Assembly (NCBI RefSeq): GCF_001642955.1
Contig: NZ_LWSK01000059.1
Location: 1 to 35,233 of the forward strand
Reading direction: 5' to 3'
Source of the DNA: Rubripirellula obstinata
GTDB taxonomy: Bacteria > Planctomycetota > Planctomycetia > Pirellulales > Pirellulaceae
Length of the DNA: 35,233 nt
Positions 1 to 8,669 of this stretch are shown here, one piece after another. Below the pieces are notes generated by a model that was given only the letters and a program-made list of their open reading frames with translations, was not told where the DNA came from and made no database searches. Each line of letters begins with the position of its first letter. Positions within the stretch are counted from its first letter, which is position 1. The position numbers and the translations under genes are program-made.

Positions 1-35
1 GAAACCGAGCCAGAGAATTGATGTGGGGCAGCCAT

Positions 36-80
36 CCGGGTGCTCGCGCACCCGGCAGGGAGCTGCCGGCCCTCCGGGCC
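36..80. repeat. Cluster of three adjacent hairpins downstream of the AAA ATPase gene
   Basis: Three inverted repeats stand side by side: an 8-bp pair at 36-43/48-55 (CCGGGTGC/GCACCCGG), a 5-bp pair at 54-58/63-67 (GGCAG/CTGCC) and a 5-bp pair at 68-72/76-80 (GGCCC/GGGCC). The run is GC-rich and non-coding. Its compact nested form suggests an interspersed palindromic repeat rather than a terminator, because no T-run follows on either strand. Confidence 0.55.
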
Positions 81-117
81 TAACGCGCAGTAACTGATGC
101 GACGTCCGGAGCGAAAG

Positions 118-135
118 GCGACTATAAAAAGTCGC
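118..135 (-). terminator. Possible terminator hairpin after the AAA ATPase gene
   Basis: A 6-bp inverted repeat (GCGACT/AGTCGC) with a 6-nt A/T loop lies 10 bases past the stop codon of the minus-strand ATPase gene. The tract after the stem on the minus strand is only weakly T-rich (CTTTCG), so a rho-independent role is uncertain. Confidence 0.35.
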
Positions 136-145
136 ATGTTCCTAA

Positions 146-1501
146 CTACTTGATGTTCAGGTAATCCAAAATCTCGTCGTACAAACCACCTTCGTTTGCA
201 TACAACGCATGATTGCGGGCGGTTGAAAACCATTCTCTCGTTGACGGTCGAACCGTCTTTGCGGCTGCTAACAACTCTTTGGTCGTCAACGGTTTTGGCA
301 TTCCGGTTTTTACGGCTTCCATCAACTTGGTTTCGATCGCTCGATCAACGACTGCTTTCAAGTCGGCACCGGAGAAATCGGCGGTCTTTGCGGCCAGTTT
401 TTTCACATCGACATCGTCCGTTGGTTTTCCGGTCAATTGAATCTGCAGAATCTCCGCGCGAGCTTCGGCGTCGGGCGGTGGGATAAAGATCACTCGGTCG
501 AATCGACCAGGACGTCTGAATGCGGTGTCCAAGTGCCAGGGTGTGTTGGTGGCAGCCAGGCAAAGTAGTCCGTCGTTGGATGAACTGACGCCATCCAATT
601 CCGATAGAAACTGATTAATCAATTGGCGGCCACCGCTTCGTCGCATGTCACTGCGACTGGCCCCCAACGCGTCCACTTCGTCAAAAAACAAGACGCAGGG
701 TTTGCTGCGACGAGCTTGGTCGAACAACGCGTGCAAGTTCTTTTCGCTGTTGCCAATCCACATGTCCAACACATCGTTGATGCCGATCGACATGAATCCA
801 GAATTGACTTCGCCAGCGGTCGCGCGGGCAAGGTGAGTCTTGCCGCATCCGGGAGGTCCGTACAACAGGATTCCGCCACCGATTTTCTTGCCATAGGCCG
901 CGTACATTTCAGCGTGTTGCAGCGGGTAAATGATTTTGACCCGGATTTCTTCTTTCACCGACTCCATTCCGCCCACTGATTCGAAACCTTCATCGGGTCG
1001 TTCGGTTTCGTACTCGATTTGTTCGTCCGGGTCGCCATCTTGCCAGGCCGCCGGGTCAGCCTGATTGGATTCGCTGTCGGATTCGCGAAAGTCCTCGATC
1101 CCCAACAAGCTTTCTAGGCCCGCGTCGGCGACGTCTTCGTCCTTGTCGATCGCATCGCGGTAGGTGGAAACGGCGCTGCGGATGTCGCCGCCGCGTTGCA
1201 GCAATCGAGCGTGCATGACCATCGCGGCCGGTGACGGATTCTTGCCCTTGACCAAAGTTTCAACGATCGCGGTAGCGTGCGAATCCTTGCCGTCGCGAAG
1301 ATAAATGTCCGCGAGTGCCAATTGCAATTCAACGTTGCCCGGATGGTGAGACAACGACAAGCGGATCGTTTGCTCGGCTTCGTCATATCGCAACAATTCC
1401 ACCAGCAGGTTCGACAACTGCGTGGCAAGAACGATGTTGTCGGGTGCGGCTTCGACGGCTCCACGCAGGGCTTCGATGGCGACTTGGTTGGCGTCAGTCA
1501 C
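146..1501 (-). CDS. TPR-containing AAA+ ATPase
   Basis: This 451-residue protein couples a helical repeat region to one AAA+ module. Residues 1-130 read as tetratricopeptide-like repeats, 130-172 form an acidic linker, and 175-395 are the AAA domain. Visible motifs are Walker A GPPGCGKT (215-222), Walker B VLFFDE (270-275), the sensor-1 asparagine N319, and arginine fingers in FRRPGRFD (from 328). The domain resembles Cdc48/FtsH-type AAA domains, but there is no HEXXH zinc site or membrane segment, so it is not FtsH. A remodelling or unfolding role with TPR-recruited clients is inferred. The start is GTG, overlapping the stop of the upstream small membrane-protein gene by 4 bases, so the two are probably co-translated. 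Confidence 0.85.
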   Translation of the reverse strand: MTDANQVAIEALRGAVEAAPDNIVLATQLSNLLVELLRYDEAEQTIRLSLSHHPGNVELQLALADIYLRDGKDSHATAIVETLVKGKNPSPAAMVMHARLLQRGGDIRSAVSTYRDAIDKDEDVADAGLESLLGIEDFRESDSESNQADPAAWQDGDPDEQIEYETERPDEGFESVGGMESVKEEIRVKIIYPLQHAEMYAAYGKKIGGGILLYGPPGCGKTHLARATAGEVNSGFMSIGINDVLDMWIGNSEKNLHALFDQARRSKPCVLFFDEVDALGASRSDMRRSGGRQLINQFLSELDGVSSSNDGLLCLAATNTPWHLDTAFRRPGRFDRVIFIPPPDAEARAEILQIQLTGKPTDDVDVKKLAAKTADFSGADLKAVVDRAIETKLMEAVKTGMPKPLTTKELLAAAKTVRPSTREWFSTARNHALYANEGGLYDEILDYLNIK

Positions 1502-1872
1502 GGTTGATTCGTTTCCAGTTGTTGAGTTTCAGGTGTTGGGGGTTCAGTTGGCGGCGTTTCAGGTTGCCTGACGATTTTGATTTGAGGATTGTTTTTGAGG
1601 AATTCCTGCTGTTCCTCTGGCGAGAGCGATTGCATGTGCAAAATCAACGCTTTCAATTCTTGAAGAGCCTTGGCACGTTGTTCTTCTTGAATCTGCACCG
1701 CTTGGGCTTTCAGCTTTGCTTGTTGATCGACTTGATTCAACCGAGTCAATGTGTGCGCGGCCCAAACGGTGATCAACGCCCCGATAATGAACAGAGCGAT
1801 CGGAATCAGAAAGCCGCCACGTGAACGCTCGAAGCGTGCGAAGGGATCGTTGCGGATCGAATCGGTCGTCAT
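1498..1872 (-). CDS. Small single-span membrane protein with charged C-terminus
   Basis: This 124-residue protein has a hydrophobic segment at about residues 24-46, followed by a glutamine- and glutamate-rich stretch (about 48-98) likely to form a coiled coil, and a proline/threonine-rich tail. I recognise no family. It overlaps the AAA ATPase gene by 4 bases (GTGA), so it may anchor or regulate that ATPase at the membrane; this is inferred from context only. The short charged N-terminus before the membrane span suggests the C-terminal part lies outside the cytoplasm or in the paryphoplasm, but topology is not settled by sequence alone. Confidence 0.7.
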   Translation of the reverse strand: MTTDSIRNDPFARFERSRGGFLIPIALFIIGALITVWAAHTLTRLNQVDQQAKLKAQAVQIQEEQRAKALQELKALILHMQSLSPEEQQEFLKNNPQIKIVRQPETPPTEPPTPETQQLETNQP

Positions 1873-2013
1873 TGAGATGGTGCAACGATTGGTGGAGAGA
1901 ATGAACGAGATACTGCCGTGTATGAATCATACCTTGATGAGGGGATTCTGTTCAGCCAGTAAGTTTTATGACGCTTGGCCTACGTTTGTGCGAAAAGTGT
2001 TGATTCGACATCT

Positions 2014-2035
2014 GTAACGATCGCCTAATCGTTAC
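2014..2035. repeat. 8-bp inverted repeat in a promoter region
   Basis: GTAACGAT (2014-2021) and ATCGTTAC (2028-2035) form a perfect inverted repeat with a 6-nt spacer. It lies about 115 bases upstream of the small secreted-protein gene and 140 bases upstream of the divergent membrane-protein gene. It could be an operator for either; no T-run follows, so a terminator is unlikely. Nothing else is apparent in 1873-2150. Confidence 0.4.
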
Positions 2036-2150
2036 GAGCGGATTTGCTGACCTGTTCGCCAAAAAGTCACAGTGATTTCCCTGACGATGGCCGTTTTGTT
2101 TCCTTGGAATGAGCAACGCTTGAAAGACTTGTTTCTACCATCTGAGGAAA

Positions 2151-2465
2151 ATGATGAAAAACCAAATCAAGCTTATCGCCGCTTTGACGGTCGGCGTCAC
2201 CTTTGCAAACACCGCTGGCACCTTGGAAGCCGGTCGGCCGTTTGGCAGATTCTCGAATCAATCGAGTCGAAGCTCTCAGAATTATTCGAATCGCAACTAT
2301 TCGGCCGCCAACCGTGCTCCGGTACGAACCCAGCAGCCATCGTCAGCAACGTCCTACGCCAGCAGCATTCTGCAGTCGCCCGAGCGTATGGAAAAGGTTT
2401 ACGGGCCAAGCATTCTGGTCCGCGACATTCCGGTTTCTACCAAGCCAGTTGTTGCCCAACCCTAG
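2151..2465 (+). CDS. Small secreted protein of unknown function
   Basis: This 104-residue protein has an N-terminal signal peptide (KNQIK, then a hydrophobic run to about residue 22, ending near AGTLEAGR). The mature part is rich in serine, asparagine and arginine, with an alternating Ser/Asn stretch at about 35-55. No known domain is visible. A GAGGAAA sequence directly before the tandem ATGs is a plausible ribosome-binding site. The next gene on the same strand begins 36 bases downstream and also encodes an exported protein, so the two may be co-transcribed. Confidence 0.65.
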   Translation: MMKNQIKLIAALTVGVTFANTAGTLEAGRPFGRFSNQSSRSSQNYSNRNYSAANRAPVRTQQPSSATSYASSILQSPERMEKVYGPSILVRDIPVSTKPVVAQP

Positions 2466-2501
2466 AACACTCAACCAAATTTCACTCACGCTGTCATTCC
2501 C

Positions 2502-3080
2502 ATGAAATCACGCTTCACGCTTCTGATTGTCCTGATCGTCATTTCGGCACAGGCCGCGACGGCCCAATTCTCGTTGGACCCACGGCATCGAAATCGACGT
2601 GGCGGTGCGTTGCTGGGCGGATTAGCGGGCGCGGCCATTGGCGTCGCGATCGGTGACAGAGGGAATAACGAAACCGCGGGGGCACTGATCGGCGGTGCCG
2701 TCGGTGCGGTTGCAGGCGGCGCGATCGGCGACGCCAAAGATCGCCGAATCAATCACAACCGAATCTATCATTCGAACCATCATTCCAATTTTCATTCGGG
2801 GCATCATTCGCCCCAGTATGTTGTTCCGGGTCATTCCATTCATCCGCCGGTTTACAACGTCGAACCCGTTCATCCAACGCCCGCGGGCAACTACGTCCAA
2901 CCGCTGACCACCCATGATGTCGTGACGATGGTTCGCAGCGGGCTGAGCGAGATGATGGTGATCAACCAAATTCGCTATCGCGGCATGGCTGTGCCGTTGA
3001 GTGTTTCCGAACTGATCGGATTGCACCAGCAAGGGATCAGCGAACCGATCCTGGAAGCGATGCAGGGCACGTTAAGGTAG
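2502..3080 (+). CDS. Exported glycine-zipper protein with His-rich linker
   Basis: This 192-residue protein begins with a signal peptide (residues 1-21, ending AATAQ). Residues 34-85 hold a glycine-zipper region with repeated small-residue spacing (GGALLGGLAGAAIG and AGALIGGAVGAVAGGAIGD), as in outer-membrane lipoproteins and pore-like zippers. A histidine- and serine-rich linker (about 88-120) follows, then a C-terminal helical module (about 132-190) of the kind planctomycetes often append to glycine-zipper proteins. The zipper probably inserts in or packs against a membrane. The precise role is unknown. There is no lipobox cysteine. Confidence 0.75.
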   Translation: MKSRFTLLIVLIVISAQAATAQFSLDPRHRNRRGGALLGGLAGAAIGVAIGDRGNNETAGALIGGAVGAVAGGAIGDAKDRRINHNRIYHSNHHSNFHSGHHSPQYVVPGHSIHPPVYNVEPVHPTPAGNYVQPLTTHDVVTMVRSGLSEMMVINQIRYRGMAVPLSVSELIGLHQQGISEPILEAMQGTLR

Positions 3081-3082
3081 TC

Positions 3083-3814
3083 TTACCTTTCATCTTCTAC
3101 CACAAAATCGATCACTCGAATTTGTTCCACGGGACCAAGCGTTTTCACGAACGCTTGATGCGCCGGATGCGGTAGATACTCGGCCAAGCCTTCGGGGCCG
3201 TCGAACGTCACCATAAAGCAGTGCGTGAATCCATCGTCATGATCTTCGGGGCTGTTGTTGATTCCCCACTCAAAATGTTTGACGGTGTCGATCTTGGTTG
3301 CAAGTCCCGCGAAGTCTTCTTCGACCGCTTTGACTTCTGCGTCCGTGGCCGTGTCACGAAACTGAAAGAATACCGGGTGCATCAGAGCTGATCCGGTTTG
3401 CGTGTCCGATGGGTCGCCCCAGTAATCGACCACGAAGACGTCTTTCTTATGCGGTTTCAGCACCTCGACGAACGCTTGGTGAGCCGGATGAGGCAAGTAG
3501 TCATCGCGGCCCGCTTCGTCCTGAAACGTCAATAGAAACGCATGAGTGAACCCATCGGCCATCTTTGCGCCGGGCGTTGCCACGCCATCTTTGTAATCAA
3601 TGATTGTATCGATCTGGGATGGCAGTTTCCGAAACGCTTCGACGACCGCCGCGATGTCCTCTTTCGATGAATCGTCGTTAAAGGCGAAGAAAACCGCATG
3701 CCGCAGAACCCGCGACGGAGATTCCTCGGCAAATGAAAACGACGCAGAAACTGCGAGCGTTGTGGCGATCACAGCGGCGATAAACGGGCTGGCAACGGAA
3801 AAACGTTTCAGCAT
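3083..3814 (-). CDS. Exported protein with two Dabb (stress-responsive A/B barrel) domains
   Basis: Starting at the methionine at 3814 gives 243 residues with a clear signal peptide (LKRFSVASPF, then a hydrophobic run ending SFAEE). A longer reading frame to 3877 exists but would bury the signal peptide. Two homologous halves follow, at about residues 35-130 and 145-240. Each begins with a histidine-valine-phenylalanine strand (LRHAVFFAF; LMHPVFFQF) and ends with a repeated LPHPAHQAFV motif. This is the Dabb ferredoxin-like fold, which forms dimeric barrels; here the duplication could give an intramolecular dimer. Enzymatic activity is unknown. The gene ends 3 bases from the stop of the convergent glycine-zipper gene. 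Confidence 0.8.
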   Translation of the reverse strand: MLKRFSVASPFIAAVIATTLAVSASFSFAEESPSRVLRHAVFFAFNDDSSKEDIAAVVEAFRKLPSQIDTIIDYKDGVATPGAKMADGFTHAFLLTFQDEAGRDDYLPHPAHQAFVEVLKPHKKDVFVVDYWGDPSDTQTGSALMHPVFFQFRDTATDAEVKAVEEDFAGLATKIDTVKHFEWGINNSPEDHDDGFTHCFMVTFDGPEGLAEYLPHPAHQAFVKTLGPVEQIRVIDFVVEDER

Positions 3815-3982
3815 CAAGGTCTCTCGATGGGTTGGTGTTAAAGTCAGGGTTCGTTTTGTAAACCAAAAGTCTAGCAAACTTTGGCGGAACGGTGCTCGTT
3901 TTGGTCATTGCCTACGGAGGCACCGTTAGAATCACGCGACTGATTGCTGTTTTGATGTTCACTCGTTTTGTGACAGGGTTTT

Positions 3983-5074
3983 ATGAAGGTTCCAATCATC
4001 ACCTCGGTGGCTTTTGCATTTTGTTTGACACTGCTGTCGCCGCAAACATCGATGGCAGACGAAGTAGGTCCAGAGCTGGATCCGGTCTTGCTGCAAATGA
4101 TTCGCGACGATGCGGTTCACGAAGATTTGAACCTGGAACCGGAACAGATTTCTGCGTTGATTGAGTTCCTGCCGCAAGTCGATGGCGAGTGGTTTCGTGC
4201 CAGGAATTATCCGACGGTAAAACGGCTGGCAACGATCGACCAACTCACATCAAATTTGCGTTCTTCGCTGCAGCAAATTTTACAACCAGACCAAGTCAAG
4301 CGACTGGAACAACTAGAATGCCAAGCACTAGGCACACGCATGGTGCTGCACCCAGACATCGCCAAACGGTTCGACGTCACTGAAAAACAGCGTGCGATGT
4401 TCGTCGGAATCGCAGAGCAGACCGATAAGGCGGTTGCTAAAGTTCAACAGCAAGCCAAAGACGGTAAGTTAGACGCGAAAGCAGGCGGACGCAAAATTGC
4501 TGAGCTGCAAAAGACGGAACGTGAACAGTTTGTAAAGGCATTAACGCCCGAGCAAACAGAATTGCTGCCATCGATGACTGGAAAAACCTTCAACTTTTCC
4601 AAGATCAAACGGACCTACCCGATGGCACCAGAACTGGAAAGCGAAGGAGTGACGTGGTTACGTGGGACTCCGGTGCAATTGTCCGATTTGCGTGGCAAAG
4701 TCGTTGCGGTGCATTTCTACGCGTTCCAGTGCATCAATTGTCAACGCAATCTACCGCACTACCAAGCCTGGCATGCCGACTACGCTGATCAAGGTCTGGT
4801 GGTGATCGGCATTCAAACGCCTGAACTAAGTTCGGAGCGTTCGGCCGATCTGGTCAGGGCGGCAGCGATCAAGGAAGGAATCGAGTATCCGGTACTGTTG
4901 GACTTGAAATCGTCGAATTGGAACGCTTGGCACAACACGATGTGGCCGACGGTGTACTTGATTGACAAGAAAGGTTTCCTGCGCCGGTGGTGGCAAGGCG
5001 AGATGAATTGGCAGGGAAACCCAGGCGAAAAAGACATGCGAGGAACCGTGGAAGCGTTGTTGGCGGAGGACTAG
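3983..5074 (+). CDS. Exported thioredoxin-fold (TlpA/redoxin-like) protein with helical N-terminal module
   Basis: This 363-residue protein has a signal peptide (residues 1-25). Residues 30-205 form a charged helical module with the spacing of Spy/CpxP-like or planctomycete-specific helical repeats. Residues 215-362 form a TlpA/AhpC-TSA-type thioredoxin domain. The redox motif is CINC (C250, C253), following the strand GKVVAVHFYAF, and the domain ends with WPTVYLID carrying the cis-proline. It probably reduces or isomerises disulfides of exported proteins. The helical module may bind clients; this is inference. The nearest genes do not form an obvious operon with it. Confidence 0.8.
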   Translation: MKVPIITSVAFAFCLTLLSPQTSMADEVGPELDPVLLQMIRDDAVHEDLNLEPEQISALIEFLPQVDGEWFRARNYPTVKRLATIDQLTSNLRSSLQQILQPDQVKRLEQLECQALGTRMVLHPDIAKRFDVTEKQRAMFVGIAEQTDKAVAKVQQQAKDGKLDAKAGGRKIAELQKTEREQFVKALTPEQTELLPSMTGKTFNFSKIKRTYPMAPELESEGVTWLRGTPVQLSDLRGKVVAVHFYAFQCINCQRNLPHYQAWHADYADQGLVVIGIQTPELSSERSADLVRAAAIKEGIEYPVLLDLKSSNWNAWHNTMWPTVYLIDKKGFLRRWWQGEMNWQGNPGEKDMRGTVEALLAED

Positions 5075-5084
5075 TGTTCCGCTT

Positions 5085-5374
5085 CACCTCAATTTTCGGG
5101 TAGCGGAACTCGCCAAGAGTTTCGGTTACGCGAGTGGACGCCGAAAGTCTACGCGACCTTCGAGTACGCCTTCGGCTAACTGTTAAACGAAACGTGACGA
5201 CTGTTTGAATAAATCAACAACTCGCCAAGAGTTTCGGTTACGAGGGTGGACGCCGAAAGTCTACGCGACTTCCGCTACCTCCTAACCGAAAATTGAGCTG
5301 ACTTGAAATACTAGGCTGTGTCGCGAGTGGACGCCGAAAGTCTACGCGACTTCCGCTACCTACTAACCGAAAAG
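5085..5374 (+). repeat. Three copies of an interspersed palindromic repeat (unit about 105 bp)
   Basis: Copies lie at 5085-5160 (left part intact, diverging at the right), 5219-5302 (left edge missing) and 5321-5374 (right half only). All share the core GGACGCCGAAAGTCTACGCG. A fourth, fuller copy lies inverted at 35122-35226. The full unit starts CTCAATTTTCGG and ends CCGAAAATTGAG, so its edges are inverted repeats and the unit can fold back on itself. This fills the whole gap between the thioredoxin-fold gene and the HD-GYP gene; no gene is supported in it. Confidence 0.85.
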
Positions 5375-5390
5375 ATTCTCTTGACGGATA

Positions 5391-6638
5391 CTACGCCGCA
5401 ATCAATTCCTCCATCATGACCCTTGAGATTTGGTCAGTTAGCAATCGCTTCTCGGGCCGTTTTTGTGAAACGGCTGGTCGCCTGATTTTTCGCGAATCGG
5501 TGCGAGTGAAAACGAATTCGTCGGAACCGTCGGCTTGGACAATCGGCGTGGCGTAGTGCGCTGCGTCGCGGCGCATCACGGTGGCTTCGCAATCGTCGTT
5601 TAGCAATACACGTGATCCAATTGGAAACAGCGTGATTTGCGTCAGGAACGCTCGTAACGCTTTCGAGTCGTACCGACCGCGGGTGCCCTCGTGCAACATG
5701 ACGACCAGGGCATCGTGAGCCTGAATAGGATCTCGGTTGGGGCCAGGTTCCGTCAAGCTTAAGTATCCATCAACGACGCTGAGCACATTGGCCAACGGAT
5801 GGGTAAGGTTGGAACGCAGGCCGCGCGGATAACCCTGTCCATCGGGTCGCTCGTGAACTTGGCTGACGATCACACGAATTTCATCTGACGCGATCGTGAA
5901 TTTTTTCAGAAGATCTTGCGTGATGTTTGGATGCCGTCGGTATTCGTCTTGTTGTGCCGAGGTCAGGATCGCCGACGGGTCTCGAAGTTCAGGCGCTAGT
6001 CGATAGAGTCCGAAATCGTGCAGCAAACCAGATTGCCCAAGAAGTTCCAAGCGATCACTATCGAATTCCATCTCGATCCCAGTGTTGATAGCCAACATCG
6101 ACATCTGGGCGCATCGATGGGCAAGGTTGTCTTGTTCGTTTGCCGAATCAATCGATGCGATGGATTGGTCGCAATCGTCTAGCACCATCTCCAGCAATGC
6201 TTTGGGAAGCTCGCAAGCGGTTTGGATATCGCGATTTGAAAGCTGGTCGATACGACGACCAATGCTTGCCAGTTCACTCACGCTCTTGGACAACTGTTTC
6301 TGGAACGCTGCCGCGCGAACTGGTGAATACGTTTCTTGGCTTCGATCCTTGCGTTGCTGATTCCCCGCTCGCTTGGCGTTTGCCGAAGCAGCCGCCGGCT
6401 TTGCTCCTTTTACCCCCGCATCATTCGCGGTGTTGTTTGCCAAGAGTGCGTCGGCATCCTGCGGACTGACTTCCAGATGCGAAACGCCACGCTGGATTAA
6501 TTGGTCACGCAGGGCGGCGGTGATCGCGTTGCCCGCCATCAACGTCAAGGTGCCCAGATCGTCTTTTACATCGCATTGACATGGAATGTCGATCGCGATG
6601 TCTTCAATTGGTATTCGAACAGAGTCTTCATCCGTCAT
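5391..6638 (-). CDS. Divergent HD-GYP domain protein
   Basis: Taking the start at 6638 (an alternative at 6656 adds six residues) gives 415 residues. Residues 1-75 form a small N-terminal module, 75-110 a low-complexity Ala/Lys linker, and 125-370 an HD-GYP-like domain. The HD pair is at 207-208 (LLHDFG), a further metal-site histidine at 236 (RRHP), and the signature VHERPDGQGYP at 261-271. HD-GYP proteins hydrolyse cyclic di-GMP. Here the usual HDIGK lysine is replaced and HHE reads VHE, so activity may be reduced or altered, leaving a sensor role possible. No membrane segments or receiver domain are present. It is followed at 3' by the repeat array and stands alone. Confidence 0.8.
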   Translation of the reverse strand: MTDEDSVRIPIEDIAIDIPCQCDVKDDLGTLTLMAGNAITAALRDQLIQRGVSHLEVSPQDADALLANNTANDAGVKGAKPAAASANAKRAGNQQRKDRSQETYSPVRAAAFQKQLSKSVSELASIGRRIDQLSNRDIQTACELPKALLEMVLDDCDQSIASIDSANEQDNLAHRCAQMSMLAINTGIEMEFDSDRLELLGQSGLLHDFGLYRLAPELRDPSAILTSAQQDEYRRHPNITQDLLKKFTIASDEIRVIVSQVHERPDGQGYPRGLRSNLTHPLANVLSVVDGYLSLTEPGPNRDPIQAHDALVVMLHEGTRGRYDSKALRAFLTQITLFPIGSRVLLNDDCEATVMRRDAAHYATPIVQADGSDEFVFTRTDSRKIRRPAVSQKRPEKRLLTDQISRVMMEELIAA

Positions 6639-6846
6639 GCCATGTGCCCCATGCATTACAGAAAGGAAATAGGTTGTTGATGGACGAATGCCGACAACGA
6701 CCTCTAAAGAAGTATGTTTCGCACACCAGCATGCTGTGCGGTAGCAATGCTCAAAATTCGCACTGAAAACGCGATCGGCGGCACTCACGACCCGTACATT
6801 TAGACGAGACGTATCAAATTTGAGCGTTCGGGCTTTCTAGGAAGCG

Positions 6847-8598
6847 TCAATGTTCATTTTGAAGCTCTTCGGTCAAACGTTCGCGAAAAATCTTGCTGTT
6901 GTGGCGAATGTCCACCGGCAACGGCTTGTCGCGGATGATGATTTCGGTGATTCGCATCGTCAGAGGATTTCTGGACGCCAGGTTAAGCAACTCGCTTTGC
7001 AGACGATCGCGGTCCTGCGGCGTCTTGGGAAAGCATTCGGGAATCGTTTCAATCAGGATCACCGGCGTCTGGTTAGGACGCTGTCCACGGCCGATCAGTG
7101 CACTTCGGTACACTGACGGATGAGCATTAAAAACCGCTTCGCAGGGAACGGTGTACAGCGTTCGCTTTCCGCAGACGACGCGATGAGCTTTGCGACCACA
7201 AAACCAAAACCGATCGGTCGAATCCAAGTAGCCGACATCGCCCATCCGATGCCACACACGATTTCCATCGCGGACTTTGTGAAAGCTGTTTTGATCCTGG
7301 CGAACAACATACTGGTCCGTCACCATCGGTCCGCTGACCATCAACTCGCCAATCTTGCCCTGTTTCATCTCGGTCGTTTGCTCGATCGAATCCATCGGTC
7401 CATCGTCCACCTGGACCACTCGCCACGACACGCCTTCAAAACGAGTTCCCACGCAAACGCCTTTTCCTTTTGCGGACGCGGGGCCGGTTTCTGAAATGAT
7501 TTCGCGTGATTCGATCGACGCGATCGGCAGTGCTTCCGTCGAACCGTACGGCGTCACGATTTCGGCTTCCGCGTGTACCAACCGGCGCAGACTTTCCAGC
7601 GTCGCGGCGGGGACCGGTGCACCGGCGGACAGGATTCGCCGCAGCGTTGGGAATGGCTGCGAGAAATCATTATCGTTCGCCCAGCGGACGACGGTGTTCC
7701 AAAGTGCGGGCGATCCAAACGCTTGATCAATTTCCCATTGCGCCGCCGCTTCGGCCAAGCGACGTGGGTTCACATCGGCCGGGCGAGTCGGGTCCATGTC
7801 CGGGATGATGGTGGTCACGCCCATGACGGCGTCAAACAAACCAAACAACGGAAAGCACGCCAAGTCTCGCGAACCGCGTTTGATTTCGTAGCGATCGCGG
7901 ATTCGATCGATCTGCGCATGAAACGTTCCGTGCGTGTACAGAACTCCCTTGGGCGGACCCGTTGATCCGGTGGTGAAAATGATCGCCGCCGGATTGGACG
8001 ATTCAATTTTCGGCAGCTTGATGTCGTCGGCGGTTTTGCCAAGTTCTAAAACTTGCGACAGCGTCTTGCCGCTCCACAACCAATTCAAATCGTACCACTT
8101 GTCGCCAACGGTCACGTTCCACTTGGCGTCTGGAAACCGCCGCGACAACACCGTGCGTATCGCTTGTGCTTTGGGGATCGCCATGAAGCCGTCCGGTTTG
8201 GCTTCCGACAAACAGCGAACCAAGTGCTTACGCCCGATGCCTGGATCGATCAGGATTACGGTCGCTCCGGCTTTCAACAGCGCAAACGTCAACTCGATGA
8301 ACGATGCACCGAACGGCACCAGCATTGCGATCCGCATGCCTGGTCGGACACCCCATCGAATCAGACCCTTTGCGATCGTGGTGCTCTGTTCATCCAGTGC
8401 GCCGAACGTGGTCAGCTTGTAGCTTCGCGTCGTGTCATCGCGCACCGGTCCGTTGGGCTGAGCGATCGCGACGGCCGACGGCAAAAGCGACGCCATGACC
8501 GTCAAGCGATCGGCGACGTTGCCATTGCTGTGCCGGGTAACAGTGCTGGCAGGCGAGTTCGCTGGTTGGGAATCGCCGCAACTGTGTTCAGAATCCAT
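6847..8598 (-). CDS. AMP-forming acyl ligase, OleC-like
   Basis: The protein (583 residues from the methionine at 8598) belongs to the ANL superfamily of adenylating enzymes. The ATP-binding loop reads IIFTTGSTGPPKG, the A5-type motif is PYGSTEALP, and the later motif RMGDVGYLD carries the ribose-binding aspartate. The spacing and the phrase GIGRKHLVRCLSEAKPDGF resemble the OleC group, which closes beta-hydroxy acids to beta-lactones in long-chain olefin synthesis. OleA, OleB and OleD are not in the window, so a fatty-acyl-CoA ligase role is the alternative. The frame stays open to 8745, but that start would overlap the neighbouring ATP-grasp gene; 8598 avoids this. Confidence 0.8.
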   Translation of the reverse strand: MDSEHSCGDSQPANSPASTVTRHSNGNVADRLTVMASLLPSAVAIAQPNGPVRDDTTRSYKLTTFGALDEQSTTIAKGLIRWGVRPGMRIAMLVPFGASFIELTFALLKAGATVILIDPGIGRKHLVRCLSEAKPDGFMAIPKAQAIRTVLSRRFPDAKWNVTVGDKWYDLNWLWSGKTLSQVLELGKTADDIKLPKIESSNPAAIIFTTGSTGPPKGVLYTHGTFHAQIDRIRDRYEIKRGSRDLACFPLFGLFDAVMGVTTIIPDMDPTRPADVNPRRLAEAAAQWEIDQAFGSPALWNTVVRWANDNDFSQPFPTLRRILSAGAPVPAATLESLRRLVHAEAEIVTPYGSTEALPIASIESREIISETGPASAKGKGVCVGTRFEGVSWRVVQVDDGPMDSIEQTTEMKQGKIGELMVSGPMVTDQYVVRQDQNSFHKVRDGNRVWHRMGDVGYLDSTDRFWFCGRKAHRVVCGKRTLYTVPCEAVFNAHPSVYRSALIGRGQRPNQTPVILIETIPECFPKTPQDRDRLQSELLNLASRNPLTMRITEIIIRDKPLPVDIRHNSKIFRERLTEELQNEH

Positions 8599-8669
8599 GG
8601 ATCGCCATCGTTTTTCTTTTGGAACGTACGGCCAACATGATGCCGTAACTCGCTGGGGCTCGCTACGGC

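Noticed and set aside
146-1501. FtsH assignment for the AAA protein
   Set aside because: There is no HEXXH zinc site and no N-terminal membrane span; TPRs precede the AAA domain instead.
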